From: Dactylosporangium sp. AC04546
Lineage (GTDB): Bacteria > Actinomycetota > Actinomycetes > Mycobacteriales > Micromonosporaceae
Assembly: GCF_022095675.1 (NCBI RefSeq)
Contig: NZ_JAHYSG010000087.1
Coordinates: forward strand, 1-51,425
Length of the DNA: 51,425 nt
Direction of reading: 5' to 3'
Position 1 is the stretch's first letter, and each line of letters starts with the position of its first letter. Below the pieces are notes generated by a model. The model saw only the letters and a list, made by a program, of their open reading frames with translations, was not told the origin of the DNA and ran no database searches. The translations under genes and the position numbers were made by a program. Shown here piece by piece: positions 16,636-27,490 of the stretch.

Positions 16636-17457
16636 TCATGGCAGGACCGGCGGCAGGTGGAACGCGCTGTGCTCGTCCACCGAGATGACCTTGCGCAGCT
16701 GCTCGATGCGGGGTGACGGCCGTAGCGCCAGCTCGGTGCGCAGCGTGTCGCGGAAGCGGCGGTACACCTGCAGCGCCTCGCCGCGCCGGCCGCAGCGGTA
16801 CAGCACCACCATCAGCTGGGCGTGGAACATCTCGTCGGTCGGGAACGCCGCGGTCAGCTGCTTGACCTCGCTGACCAGCTCGCGGTGCCGGCCGAGCAGC
16901 AGCTCGGTGCGGATCAGCAGCTTGCGGGAGCGCACCCACAGCTGCTCCAGGCGCACCGCGATCGGGGTGAGCACCGGCCCGGTCGCGATGCCGGTGAACG
17001 GCCGGCCCCGCCACAGCTCCCGCGCCTCGCCCAGCAGCTTCGCCGCGTCGCGGACCGGGCCGAGGTCGTCGTGGCCGTGCTCGCGCGCGTGGTGCTCCTC
17101 CAGCATCCGGCCGGCCGTGGCGACCAGGTCCCCGAAGCGTTCCGCGTCGATCTGCTCGCGGCGCAGGCTCAGCCGGTACCCGCCGGGCTCCGTCGTGATG
17201 CTGACGCCCGCGCCGCCGTCGCCCTCCGCGTCGTCGCGCAGCGCCGAACGGATGACGTAGATGTAGGTCTGCACGGTCGTGCCGGCGCTGCGCGGGCGCC
17301 GGCGGGGCCACAGCTCGGTCATGATGCTCTCGGTCGGCACGGTGTAGCCGACGCTGGACGCGAGCACCGCCAGGGTCTGCTGGATCTTTGGTGCCGTCAG
17401 GCTCACCGGCCGGGTTTCGGCGAAGAGCTCGAACGGACCGAGCAGGTTGATCTGCAC
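16636..17457 (-). CDS. SARP-family transcriptional activator (first copy)
   Basis: 273 residues from a GTG preceded by GGAGGCTAC. An OmpR-like winged-helix DNA-binding domain (INLLGPFELFAETRPVSLTAPKIQ through TTVQTYIYVIRSAL) is followed by the bacterial transcriptional activation domain (LWRGRPFTGIATGPVLTPIAVRLEQLW to the end). No ATPase or TPR follows, as in short SARPs such as ActII-ORF4 and DnrI. These bind heptameric direct repeats at 11-bp spacing near -35 and activate type II PKS operons; such repeats are present at 18144-18185. It lies downstream of the DUF1772 gene on the same strand. Confidence 0.92.
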   Translation of the reverse strand: MQINLLGPFELFAETRPVSLTAPKIQQTLAVLASSVGYTVPTESIMTELWPRRRPRSAGTTVQTYIYVIRSALRDDAEGDGGAGVSITTEPGGYRLSLRREQIDAERFGDLVATAGRMLEEHHAREHGHDDLGPVRDAAKLLGEARELWRGRPFTGIATGPVLTPIAVRLEQLWVRSRKLLIRTELLLGRHRELVSEVKQLTAAFPTDEMFHAQLMVVLYRCGRRGEALQVYRRFRDTLRTELALRPSPRIEQLRKVISVDEHSAFHLPPVLP

Positions 17458-17560
17458 GTAGCCTCCACGGTTGAGGTCGGGCCGGGCAGGTGGCGTCCCG
17501 GGCCCGGACCGCGCTGGCCGGGCCCGGCCCTCGGGTGTACGTGCGGCCGGCGGGCGCCGG

Positions 17561-18016
17561 CTACAGGTGCACCGCGGCCAGGGCGGCGAGCAGCAGGGCC
17601 AGCAGCGACAGGCCGGTCCGGGCGAGGTGCCAGCGCCGCCACGCCGGTCGTTCGTCGCGCCAGGCGGCGGTGATCGCGCCGGGGTCGAGACGCTTCACCC
17701 GGCGGTTGATCGGCACGTTGCCGAACTGCGACACCAGCGACACCCCGAACAGGCAGCCGGCGCAGGCGGCCGCGGCCGACCCGGTGGGCCCGCCCCAGCG
17801 CAGCGCCGCGGTCACCGCGGCGACCACGGTCGTCGCCACGACGAGCGGCGGCATCACGCGGTCGAAGTACCGGCCGAACAGCCGGTGCGCCCGCACGTAC
17901 TCGCCGGGCGGCAGGGCGGCGAACGCCGGCACCAGGCTCAGCGCGACACAGCACAGGACACCCGCGGTGATCCCGCTGCCCACGACGATCGCGACGGTTG
18001 CGGTCTTGTCCCACAT
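17561..18016 (-). CDS. DUF1772 (anthrone-oxygenase-like) membrane protein
   Basis: 151 residues with about four hydrophobic helices (VAIVVGSGITAGVLCCVALS; MPPLVVATTVVAAVTAALRW; AAAACAGCLFGVSLVSQFG; LSLLALLLAALAAV). The internal VSQFGNVPINRRVKRLDPG is a conserved DUF1772 feature. The family includes anthrone oxygenases that convert anthrones to anthraquinones in aromatic polyketide clusters. Divergent to the type II PKS operon and upstream of the first SARP, it may oxidise an anthrone-like ring or deal with quinone stress. Start chosen at the ATG giving MWDKTATV. Confidence 0.75.
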   Translation of the reverse strand: MWDKTATVAIVVGSGITAGVLCCVALSLVPAFAALPPGEYVRAHRLFGRYFDRVMPPLVVATTVVAAVTAALRWGGPTGSAAAACAGCLFGVSLVSQFGNVPINRRVKRLDPGAITAAWRDERPAWRRWHLARTGLSLLALLLAALAAVHL

Positions 18017-18143
18017 CGGGAGGGCCCTTCGATGTACGCATGTGGATGTTTCCGCTCCGTACAGTTGCCGCGCGGCCTTGATTGTCGCTTTAGAACCGGT
18101 GGAGAACCTTTCATCCGGAAAGATTTCGCACGATTCCGGGCCC

Positions 18144-18185
18144 TCCACCGTTCCTCGACCGTGGGCTCACCGCGGACCCCCACCG
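18144..18185 (+). promoter_or_regulatory. SARP-box direct repeats upstream of the PKS operon
   Basis: TCCACCG (18144-18150), TCGACCG (18155-18161) and CTCACCG (18166-18172) are spaced exactly 11 bp, with a further CCCACCG at 18179-18185. Direct heptamers at 11-bp pitch are the known recognition pattern of SARPs and AfsR. They lie about 70-110 bp upstream of the first PKS-operon gene and between it and the divergent DUF1772 gene, so they probably drive the PKS operon. Confidence 0.65.
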
Positions 18186-18256
18186 TGGGTGGCTGACGGC
18201 CGTCGCGAGCCGCCGGCCGACCCGGCCGCGGCGACGGCCGCGGGAAGGACGGCGCC

Positions 18257-18583
18257 GTGCCACCGACGCTGATCGTCGCCCGGATGCAGGCCGCGGCCGC
18301 GCCCGACGTCGCCGGGATCTTCGCCCGCTCCGACACGCGGACCGAGCTGCCCGGCCTGATGGGCGTGCGCCGCCGGGTCCTGTTCCGCTTCCACGACCTG
18401 TACTTCCACCTCATCGACAGCGCCGACGGGCTCGGCGAGCGGCTCACCGACCACCGCGCCCACCCCGACTTCACCGACGTCAACCGGCGGCTGGCCGAGT
18501 TCATCCGGCCGTACTCGCCGCAGTGGCGCTCGCCGGCCGACGCGATGGCGACCCCGTTCTACGAGTGGACGGCTGACGTTTAG
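18257..18583 (+). CDS. TcmI-family polyketide cyclase
   Basis: 108 residues from a GTG start after a GGAAGGA site. It has the TcmI/WhiE-ORFVII/PdmD length and pattern: VARMQAAAAPDVAGIFARSDTRTELP at the N-terminus, GVRRRVLFRFHDLYFHLI in the centre, and a final PYSPQWRSPADAMATPFYEW. The family is a ferredoxin-like dimer that cyclises the later rings of aromatic polyketides, especially tetracenomycin and pentangular compounds. First gene of the operon and 10 bases before the cupin gene. Confidently a cyclase; regiochemistry is inferred from relatives. Confidence 0.9.
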   Translation: MPPTLIVARMQAAAAPDVAGIFARSDTRTELPGLMGVRRRVLFRFHDLYFHLIDSADGLGERLTDHRAHPDFTDVNRRLAEFIRPYSPQWRSPADAMATPFYEWTADV

Positions 18584-18593
18584 GAGGTCCGGT

Positions 18594-18998
18594 ATGCCGG
18601 CCCAGCAGTACCGCAAGATCTCGGTCGACGACGTGCCGGCGAACACCCGCCGCGGCGGCGACCTGCGCACGCTCGTCAGCCCGGCCACCGCCGGCGCGCG
18701 GGGCGGCCTCTTCGGCGTGGTCACCCTCGGGCCGGGCGAGGTCGTCGGCGAGCACTACCACCCCTACTCGGAGGAGACGCTGTTCGTCGTCGACGGCGCC
18801 GTCACCGCCCGGCTCGACGGCGCGGCGGTCCTGCTGCACGCCGGCGAGGCCGTGCTCGTCCCGGTCGGCGTGCGGCACCGGGTCGAGCACGCCGAGGGCG
18901 CCCCCGCGCGGGTCACGTTCGCGCTGTTCGGCCTGGCGCCCCGGCCCGACCTCGGCCACGTCGACACCGAGGCGGACTACCTGCGGGGGCAGGCCTGA
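18594..18998 (+). CDS. Cupin, WhiE-ORFII-like polyketide cyclase/accessory protein
   Basis: 134 residues, a single cupin barrel with motif 1 GEHYHPYSEETLFVVDG (HxHxxxxE) and motif 2 VPVGVRHRVEH. Proteins of this type accompany KS/CLF genes in spore-pigment (whiE) and pentangular polyphenol clusters, where they are thought to aid cyclisation or oxidation. It follows GGAGGT and its stop overlaps the KS-alpha start (TGATG). It is unrelated in context to the cupin of the hydrazine operon. Confidence 0.85.
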   Translation: MPAQQYRKISVDDVPANTRRGGDLRTLVSPATAGARGGLFGVVTLGPGEVVGEHYHPYSEETLFVVDGAVTARLDGAAVLLHAGEAVLVPVGVRHRVEHAEGAPARVTFALFGLAPRPDLGHVDTEADYLRGQA

Positions 18999-20259
18999 TG
19001 CGCCGCGCGGTCATCACCGGCCTCGGCGTGGTGGCCCCGGGCGGCATCGGGGTCAAGGCGTACTGGGACCTGCTGACGGCCGGCCGGACGGCGACGCGGG
19101 ACATCACGCTGTTCGACGCGACCGGCTTCCGGTCCCGCATCGCCGCCGAGTGCGACTTCGACCCGCTCGCCGCCGGGCTCACCGCCGGGCAGGCCGGCAC
19201 GCTCGACCGCGCGGCCCAGTTCGCGGTCGTCAGCGCCCGCGAGGCGCTCGCCGACGCCGGGCTCGCCCCGGGCGCGCTGCCGCCGGAGCGCACGGCGGTG
19301 AGCATCGGCAGCGCGGTGGGCTGCACGATGAGCCTCGAGCGGCACTACGTACGGGCCAGCGACCACGGCCGGCACTGGACGGTCGCCCACACCACGGACG
19401 CGGACCTGCACTCGTACCTCGTGCCCAGCAGCATCGCCCGGGAGGTGGCCTGGGACGCCGGCGCCGAGGGCCCGGTCAGCCTGCTGTCCAACGGCTGTAC
19501 CTCCGGCCTCGACGCGGTACGCCACGGCGCGCGGCTCATCGAGGACGGCCTCGCCGACGTCGTGCTCGCCGGCGCCTCCGACGCGCCGATCTCGCCGATC
19601 ACCTCGGCCTGCTTCGACGCGATCAAGGCGACGTCGCCGAACAACGCCGAGGCCGCCACGGCGAGCCGCCCGTTCGACGGCCGCCGCGACGGCTTCGTGC
19701 TCGGCGAGGGCGCCGCCGTGCTGGTGCTGGAGTCACCGGAGCGGGCCGCGGCCCGCGACGCGCCCGCCTACGGCGTCGTCGCCGGCGGCGCCAGCCGGGC
19801 CAACGCCTACCACATGACCGGCCTGCGCGCCGACGGCCGCGAGATGGCCGAGGCGATCCGGGTCGCGCTCGGCCAGGCCCGCCGCGACCCGTCCGACGTG
19901 CACTACGTCAACGCCCACGGCTCGGGCACCCGGCAGAACGACCGGCACGAGACGGCCGCGTTCAAGGCCAGCCTCGGCGCGCACGCCTACCGGGTGCCGG
20001 TCAGCTCGATCAAGTCGATGATCGGGCACTCCCTCGGCGCGGTCGGCGCGCTCGAGCTGGCGGCCTGCGCCCTGGTGCTGCGCCACCACGTGGTCCCGCC
20101 GACCGCCAACCTGCACCGGGCCGACCCCGAGTGCGACCTCGACTACGTGCCGGTGCACGCCCGCGACCGGCGGGTCGACACGATCGTCAGCGTCGGCAGC
20201 GGGTTCGGCGGCTTCCAGACCGCGATCGTGCTCACCGCCCCGGACGGCGGGGTGCGCCG

Positions 20260-20263
<4 letters not shown>
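18998..20263 (+). CDS. Type II PKS ketosynthase alpha (KS-alpha)
   Basis: 421 residues, full length for KS-alpha. The catalytic triad is visible: Cys167 in LLSNGCTSGLDAV, His307 in VNAHGSGTRQNDRHETAAFK, and His344 in SMIGHSLGAVGALE. It condenses malonyl-ACP units together with KS-beta, which starts 4 bases before its stop (GTGA overlap). Gene order cupin, KS-alpha, KS-beta, cyclase resembles whiE and pentangular polyphenol clusters, but the usual third gene, a free ACP, is missing. Confidence 0.97.
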
Positions 20264-22649
<2,386 letters not shown>

Positions 22650-22657
<8 letters not shown>

Positions 22658-22964
22658 GCAGCGCCGCGTGCGGGTCGTCGTCTGGTGCCGCGAGCCGGCC
22701 GGCGACCCGGGCGCGGTCCGGCGCGCCTACGACGACGTGAGCCGCCGCCTGGCCGGCACCCCCGGGCTGGTCGGCAACCAGCTGCTCGTGTCGCGGCTGC
22801 ACCCCGGCGTCGTGGCGGTGCAGAGCGAGTGGGCCAGCCTGGCCGAGTTCCGCGAGTGGGAGGAGGGCGGCGAGCACCGGGACGCCACCGCGGCGCTGCG
22901 CCCGTTCCAGGACGCCGGCCGGACGCCCGTGTACGACGTCTACGAGGTCGTCGCCGAGTACTGA
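22650..22964 (+). CDS. Antibiotic biosynthesis monooxygenase (ABM) domain protein
   Basis: 104 residues from a GTG that overlaps the ketoreductase end by 8 bases. It has the ABM ferredoxin-like pattern: RVVVWCREPAGDPGAVRRAY, GLVGNQLLVSRLHPGVVAVQSEWASLAEFREWEEGGEHRDA, then FQDAGRTPVYDVYEVV. Cofactorless ABM enzymes such as ActVA-ORF6, TcmH and BenJ oxidise phenols to quinones or hydroxylate aromatic rings. It ends the plus-strand operon and overlaps the convergent biotin carboxylase gene by 25 bases. A second ABM domain is fused to the ACP nearby. Confidence 0.88.
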
Positions 22965-24304
22965 GCCTCGGCGACCGGCGGGTCCAGCAGGGTGGTCGTG
23001 TGCCGGGCCGCGGCGAAGCGCGGGTCGGCCAGGATCGTGCGCAGGAACGGCGCCGTGGTCCGGATGCCCGGCCCGGCCACGACCAGCTCGGCGAGGGCCC
23101 GGTCCATCCGGGCGAGGACCTCGGCCCGGTCGGCGCCCCAGGTGATCACCTTGGCCAGCAGCGAGTCGTAGTGGGCCGGGATGCGGCAGCCGCCGTAGCA
23201 GTGGGTGTCGACCCGGGTGAACGGCCCGCCCGGCGGCCGGAAGTCGGTGATCAGCCCGGCCGTCGGCAGGAACCCGCGCTGCGGGTCCTCGGCGTTGATC
23301 CGGCACTCGACGGCCGCGCCGCGGCTCGTCACGCCCGGCAGGTCGAGGCGCTGGCCGTCGGCGATGAGCAGCTGCTGGCGGACGATGTCGACGCCGGTGA
23401 CCATCTCGGTCACCGGATGCTCGACCTGCAGGCGGCAGTTGACCTCGGTGAAGTGGAACCGGCCGGCCGCGTCGAGCAGGAACTCCCAGGTGCCGGCGCC
23501 GACGTAGCCGGCCCGCCGGGCGCCGCGCACGGCCGCGTCGTGCAGCGCTTCCCGGGTCGCCGGGTCGAGGCCGGGGGCGGGGGACTCCTCGACCAGCTTC
23601 TGGTGGCGCCGCTGCACGGTGCAGTCGCGCTCGCCGAGGCTGACGACGTTGCCGTGCCCGTCGGCGAGGATCTGCACCTCCAGGTGGCGGGCCTGCTCGA
23701 CGTACCGCTCGAGGTAGACGCGGTCGTCACCGAAGAGCGCGGCCGCGTCGTGGCGGGTCTCGCGGAACGCGGCCGGGGCCGCGCCGGGGTGGCTGGTCAG
23801 CCGGATGCCGCGCCCGCCGCCGCCCGCGGCCGCCTTGACCATGAACGGGTAGCCGATCTCGGCGCCGACCCGCAGCAGCTCGCGCTCGTCGCGCACCGGC
23901 CCGGCGCTGCCCGGCAGCACCGGCACCCCGGCGTCGGCCATCGTCCGCCGAGCCGCGATCTTGTCGCCGAGCGCGGCCATCACCGGCGCCGGCGGCCCGA
24001 CGAAGGTCAGCCCGGCCGCCGCGCACAGCTCCGCGAAGTCGGCGTTCTCCGAGAGGAAGCCGTACCCCGGGTGGACGGCGTCGGCGCCGCGCTGGACGGC
24101 GGCCTCCAGCAGGGCGAGCGTGTCGAGGTAGCTGCGCCGGGGCGCGCCCTCGCCGATGCAGACCGCCTCGTCGGCGAGGTCGAGCACGGCCGCGTCGGCG
24201 TCGGCCCGGGAGTACACGGCCACCGTCCGCAGGCCCATCTCCCGGCAGGTGCGCGCGATGCGCACGGCGATCTCGCCGCGGTTGGCGATGAGCACGGTCC
24301 TCAT
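22940..24304 (-). CDS. accC: Biotin carboxylase subunit of acetyl-CoA carboxylase
   Basis: 454 residues: N-terminal [25 protein letters not shown], the ATP-grasp glycine loop KAAAGGGGRGIR, the biotin-carboxylase segment HLEVQILADGHGNVVSLGERDCTVQRRHQKLVEESPAP, and EVNCRLQVEHPVTEMVTG with the catalytic Glu/Arg region. It carboxylates biotin on the BCCP using bicarbonate and ATP. It is the last gene of an operon running ACP-ABM, AccDA, BCCP, AccC, each coupled by overlaps. A cluster-specific carboxylase supplying malonyl-CoA, as with JadJ-type genes in other aromatic clusters, is the likely role. Confidence 0.95.
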   Translation of the reverse strand: MRTVLIANRGEIAVRIARTCREMGLRTVAVYSRADADAAVLDLADEAVCIGEGAPRRSYLDTLALLEAAVQRGADAVHPGYGFLSENADFAELCAAAGLTFVGPPAPVMAALGDKIAARRTMADAGVPVLPGSAGPVRDERELLRVGAEIGYPFMVKAAAGGGGRGIRLTSHPGAAPAAFRETRHDAAALFGDDRVYLERYVEQARHLEVQILADGHGNVVSLGERDCTVQRRHQKLVEESPAPGLDPATREALHDAAVRGARRAGYVGAGTWEFLLDAAGRFHFTEVNCRLQVEHPVTEMVTGVDIVRQQLLIADGQRLDLPGVTSRGAAVECRINAEDPQRGFLPTAGLITDFRPPGGPFTRVDTHCYGGCRIPAHYDSLLAKVITWGADRAEVLARMDRALAELVVAGPGIRTTAPFLRTILADPRFAAARHTTTLLDPPVAEAQYSATTS

Positions 24305-24783
24305 GCCGGGTCCAGGCGGAACAGCTCGGTGCCGTACTCGACGCTCGCGCCGTCCTCGGCGAGCACCTCGGCGATCGTGCCGGCCGCGTCGGCCTCCACG
24401 GGGATCATGAGCTTCATCGCCTCCACGATCGCGACCTGCTGGCCGGCGCGCACGGTGTCACCGGGCCGGACGAACGGCGGCTCGCCCGGGGCGGGCGCGC
24501 GGTAGAACGTGCCGACGGTGGGCGCCCTGAGGTGGTGCGCCGCGCGCCCGTTGGGGCTCTCCGCGGGCTTCGGGCCGGGTTCGGTGTCGTACCCCGGGGC
24601 GCCGGACGCGGCCGGCGGCGCGCCGGCGGGTGCGAGGGTGCCGGCGCCCGTCCACTCGATGGCGACGTCGCCGGCGCTGATGCGCACCCGGCGGGTCGCG
24701 GTGCCGGCCGTGGCCAGCAGCCGGGTGATGATGCCCTCGGCGCTGCTCAGCAGGGCCTGGGTGTGCTCAGGCAGCTGGTTCAT
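24301..24783 (-). CDS. accB: Biotin carboxyl carrier protein
   Basis: 160 residues. A short N-terminal domain, a Pro/Ala-rich linker, and a C-terminal biotinyl domain with [20 protein letters not shown] and the biotin site EAMKLM, biotinylated Lys124. It carries carboxyl groups between the biotin carboxylase and the AccDA carboxyltransferase. The start lies 14 bases inside the end of the AccDA gene, and its stop overlaps the accC start (ATGA). Confidence 0.95.
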   Translation of the reverse strand: MNQLPEHTQALLSSAEGIITRLLATAGTATRRVRISAGDVAIEWTGAGTLAPAGAPPAASGAPGYDTEPGPKPAESPNGRAAHHLRAPTVGTFYRAPAPGEPPFVRPGDTVRAGQQVAIVEAMKLMIPVEADAAGTIAEVLAEDGASVEYGTELFRLDPA

Positions 24784-26491
24784 CGGCGCTCCTCGCCAGC
24801 CCTTCCAGCCGGTCGGCCGGGTTCGCGCGGTACCGGGCCGCGCGCTGCGCCAGCCGCCGCCGTTCGTCGGTGCCGAGCAGCTCGCGCAGCACGCCCGCGA
24901 CGGCGGCGCCGACCCGTTCGGCGGTCGCGGCCGGGTCGGCGTGGGCGCCGCCGGGTGGCTCCGGCACCACCCCGTCGGCCACCCCGGCCCGCAGCAGCGC
25001 CGGCGCGTCGAAGCGCAGGGCACGCGCCGCGTCGGGCGCCGCGGCCCGGTCCTTCCACAGGATCGCCGCGCAGCCCTCGGGGCTGATGACCGAGTAGTAC
25101 GCGTGCTCCAGCACGAGCAGCCGGTCGGCCGCGGCCAGGGCGAGCGCGCCGCCGCTGCCGCCCTCGCCGGTGACGACGCTGACGACCGGCACCGGCAGGC
25201 GCAGCATCGCGCGCAGGCACTCGGCGATCGCGCCGGACTGGCCCTGCTCCTCGGCGGCGCGGCCCGGCTCCGCGCCGGGCGTGTCGACGAACGTGACGAC
25301 GGGCAGCCGCAGCCGGGCGGCCAGGCGCATGACGCGGCGGGCCTTGCGGTACCCGGCCGGGCCGGGCATGCCGAAGTTGGTGCGGCGCAGCTCGTCGATC
25401 CGGTGGCCCTTCTGGTGGCCGAGCACGACGACCGGCTGGCCGGCGAGCCGGCCGAGCCCGCCGACGACCGCCGGGTCGTCGGCGCCGGTGCGGTCGCCGC
25501 GCAGCTCGGTGAAGTCCTCGACGAGGCGGTCCAGGTAGTCGCGGGTGGTGGGCCGGCCCAGGTCCCGGGCGAGGCGCACGGTGTCCCACGCGTCCGCCGC
25601 CGCCAGCCGCTCCGGGGCGGTGACGAGCGCGGCCGCGGGCCGGCCGGCGGTCCGGGCGGCGGTCCGGGCGAGGCGGGCCCGCGCGCCGGGCGCGGCGGTG
25701 CGCAGCAGGTGGGCCAGGGCCTGGCGCAGGTGGGAGCGCGGTACGACACCGTCGATCAGGCCCCGGTCGAGCAGGAACTCCGCGGTCTGGAACCCGGGCG
25801 GCAGCGGCTCGCCGGTGGTCTGCTCGATGACCCGCGGCCCGGCGAACCCGCAGCGGGCGCCCGGCTCGGCCAGCAGCACGTCGCACAGGCTCGCGAAGGA
25901 CGCCGCGACCCCGCCGTACGTCGGGTCGGTGAGGACCGAGACGGTGAGCAGGCCGGCCCGGTCGAGCTCGGCCAGCGCCTGCGTGGTCTTGGCCATCTGC
26001 AGCAGCGACAGCGTGCCCTCCTGCATGCGGGCGCCGCCCGACGCGCTCACCACGACCAGCGGGCAGCGCCGCTGCAGGGCGGTCTCGGCCGCCCGGGCGA
26101 ACGCCTCACCGACGGCGGTACCGAGGCTGCCGCCCAGGAACCCGAAGTCCAGCACGGCGAGCACGGCGGGCAGCCCGTGCACGGTGACCCGGGCGCAGGC
26201 GATCGCCTCGGCCAGGCCGGTCGCGGCGCGGGCGGCGCGCAGCCGCTGCCGGTACGGGACCAGGTCGGCGAAGCCGAGCGGGTCCTCCGCCCCCGGCGGC
26301 GCCGGCAGGGCGACGGCGCTGCCCTCGTCGGCGAGCTGATCGATGCGCTCCCGGGCGCCGACCGGCGCGTGCCGGCCGCACGCCTCGCAGACGTGCAGCG
26401 CGCGGCGGAACCGGGCGGCCGGGACCGGCGTGCGGCAGCCGCCGCACAGCAGCCACATCGACTGCCCGGCTCGCTGCGCGGTCACCGTCAT
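24767..26491 (-). CDS. Fused acetyl-CoA carboxyltransferase beta-alpha (AccD-AccA)
   Basis: 574 residues with both carboxyltransferase halves in one chain. The AccD part (1 to about 275) has the zinc ribbon LLCGGC...HVCEAC and the acyl-CoA segment [12 protein letters not shown]. The AccA part (about 290-574) has [34 protein letters not shown], and [36 protein letters not shown]. It moves carboxyl from biotin to acetyl-CoA to make malonyl-CoA. Fused AccDA proteins are frequent in actinomycete aromatic polyketide clusters and differ from the housekeeping AccD/PccB types. Starts by ATGA overlap with the ACP-ABM gene. Confidence 0.95.
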   Translation of the reverse strand: MTVTAQRAGQSMWLLCGGCRTPVPAARFRRALHVCEACGRHAPVGARERIDQLADEGSAVALPAPPGAEDPLGFADLVPYRQRLRAARAATGLAEAIACARVTVHGLPAVLAVLDFGFLGGSLGTAVGEAFARAAETALQRRCPLVVVSASGGARMQEGTLSLLQMAKTTQALAELDRAGLLTVSVLTDPTYGGVAASFASLCDVLLAEPGARCGFAGPRVIEQTTGEPLPPGFQTAEFLLDRGLIDGVVPRSHLRQALAHLLRTAAPGARARLARTAARTAGRPAAALVTAPERLAAADAWDTVRLARDLGRPTTRDYLDRLVEDFTELRGDRTGADDPAVVGGLGRLAGQPVVVLGHQKGHRIDELRRTNFGMPGPAGYRKARRVMRLAARLRLPVVTFVDTPGAEPGRAAEEQGQSGAIAECLRAMLRLPVPVVSVVTGEGGSGGALALAAADRLLVLEHAYYSVISPEGCAAILWKDRAAAPDAARALRFDAPALLRAGVADGVVPEPPGGAHADPAATAERVGAAVAGVLRELLGTDERRRLAQRAARYRANPADRLEGLARSADEPAA

Positions 26492-27054
26492 CGCTGCGCT
26501 CCGGCGGCGCCGGGCATGTGGTGGACGGCGCGCATCGTGTCCATCGAGCCGCGGCTGCGGTACGGGTGCAGGCTTTCGCGGTGGGCGACGTGCGCCTCGC
26601 TGCGCTCGAACTCGCGGAAGCGGGCCTCGTCGACCCAGTCGCTCATGACGAAGTACACGCCCGGCTCGGTGGTGCTGCGCAGCAGCCACTGGGCGAGGTT
26701 GCCGGGGTTGCCGGTGACCGCGTCGCCGACCTTGCGCCAGGCCTCCTCGAAGTCCGCCTCGGCACCGGGCCGGATGTCCATGCGCAGCACCACCCGGAAG
26801 GTGGCGCCACCGAGCCGGGCCGTGACGTGGTCGACGAACTGCCGCGGCGTGGCCAGCTCGGCGACCGTGTCGTCGGGGATGCGCACGTCGAACTCGCGCT
26901 CGACCCGCGAGGTCGTCTCCAGCATGGCGAGGGAGTCGTAGCCGAGGTCGGCGAACGGCGTGTCGAGCACCGCGCCGCCGAGGTCGCGCGGCTCCGGCTC
27001 CCCGGCGGCCGCCTGCAACAGCCGTCCGAGGTCGTGGATCGTGAAGGCGGTCAT
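26488..27054 (-). CDS. Acyl carrier protein fused to an ABM monooxygenase domain
   Basis: 188 residues with two parts. Residues 1-82 are a type [26 protein letters not shown], then [21 protein letters not shown] with phosphopantetheine Ser41. Residues 83-188 are an ABM-type fold: [81 protein letters not shown]. The DNA is continuous, with no stop or frameshift between the domains. It is the only ACP seen in the window and heads the carboxylase operon, not the KS operon. The fusion may oxidise the chain while it is tethered. Domain calls are firm; functional coupling is inferred. Confidence 0.9.
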   Translation of the reverse strand: MTAFTIHDLGRLLQAAAGEPEPRDLGGAVLDTPFADLGYDSLAMLETTSRVEREFDVRIPDDTVAELATPRQFVDHVTARLGGATFRVVLRMDIRPGAEADFEEAWRKVGDAVTGNPGNLAQWLLRSTTEPGVYFVMSDWVDEARFREFERSEAHVAHRESLHPYRSRGSMDTMRAVHHMPGAAGAQR

Positions 27055-27490
27055 CGCGGTTCCCTTCGTGCGCAGCCCGGCTCCGTACGCCGCAGATCGT
27101 CGGCCGGGCCGCGCAGCGCAGCCTGGAGCTTCGGTGGAACTGTCCGGTTGCCCTCGCAGAATGACCGACGTATGCTTTCCACATACATTGCCGGTGATGC
27201 AAGACCGTGCCCGAAATGGGCAGGGCCGGTCGCGACTCGGGTGGACCGGGCCGATGACGGCGCACCATCATGCCCGTTGTCGGTGGTTTTCACGCTTGGT
27301 TTGCGACATGCGCATGCTATTCGTAAAAATTGATGTGCGTAGATTTACGCAATCAGGGGGGACGGCTAGGTTCGAGGTTGTTGGCGGGTCTGCGCTGCCG
27401 CCGATTCTTTCTGTCGCACGTCATCCACGGCGCCGGCGGCCGTGCGACCGCGCCGCCGCCGCGTGCTTCCAAGGCCCTCGGGGAGGCTAC
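27055..27490. promoter_or_regulatory. Divergent regulatory region between ACP-ABM and second SARP
   Basis: A 436-bp gap, locally AT-rich, holding several inverted repeats: GTATG-N7-CATAC (27170-27186), an ATGCGCAT palindrome near 27309-27316, and TGCGTA-GATT-TACGCA (27337-27352). The last lies about 140 bp upstream of the SARP start. They are candidate operators for control of the second SARP and of the ACP/carboxylase operon. No RNA gene was recognised. Confidence 0.5.

Noticed and set aside
22940..26491. Primary acetyl-/propionyl-CoA carboxylase
   Set aside because: Fusion of AccD and AccA, coupling to the ACP-ABM gene and position within the PKS region indicate a cluster-specific enzyme.
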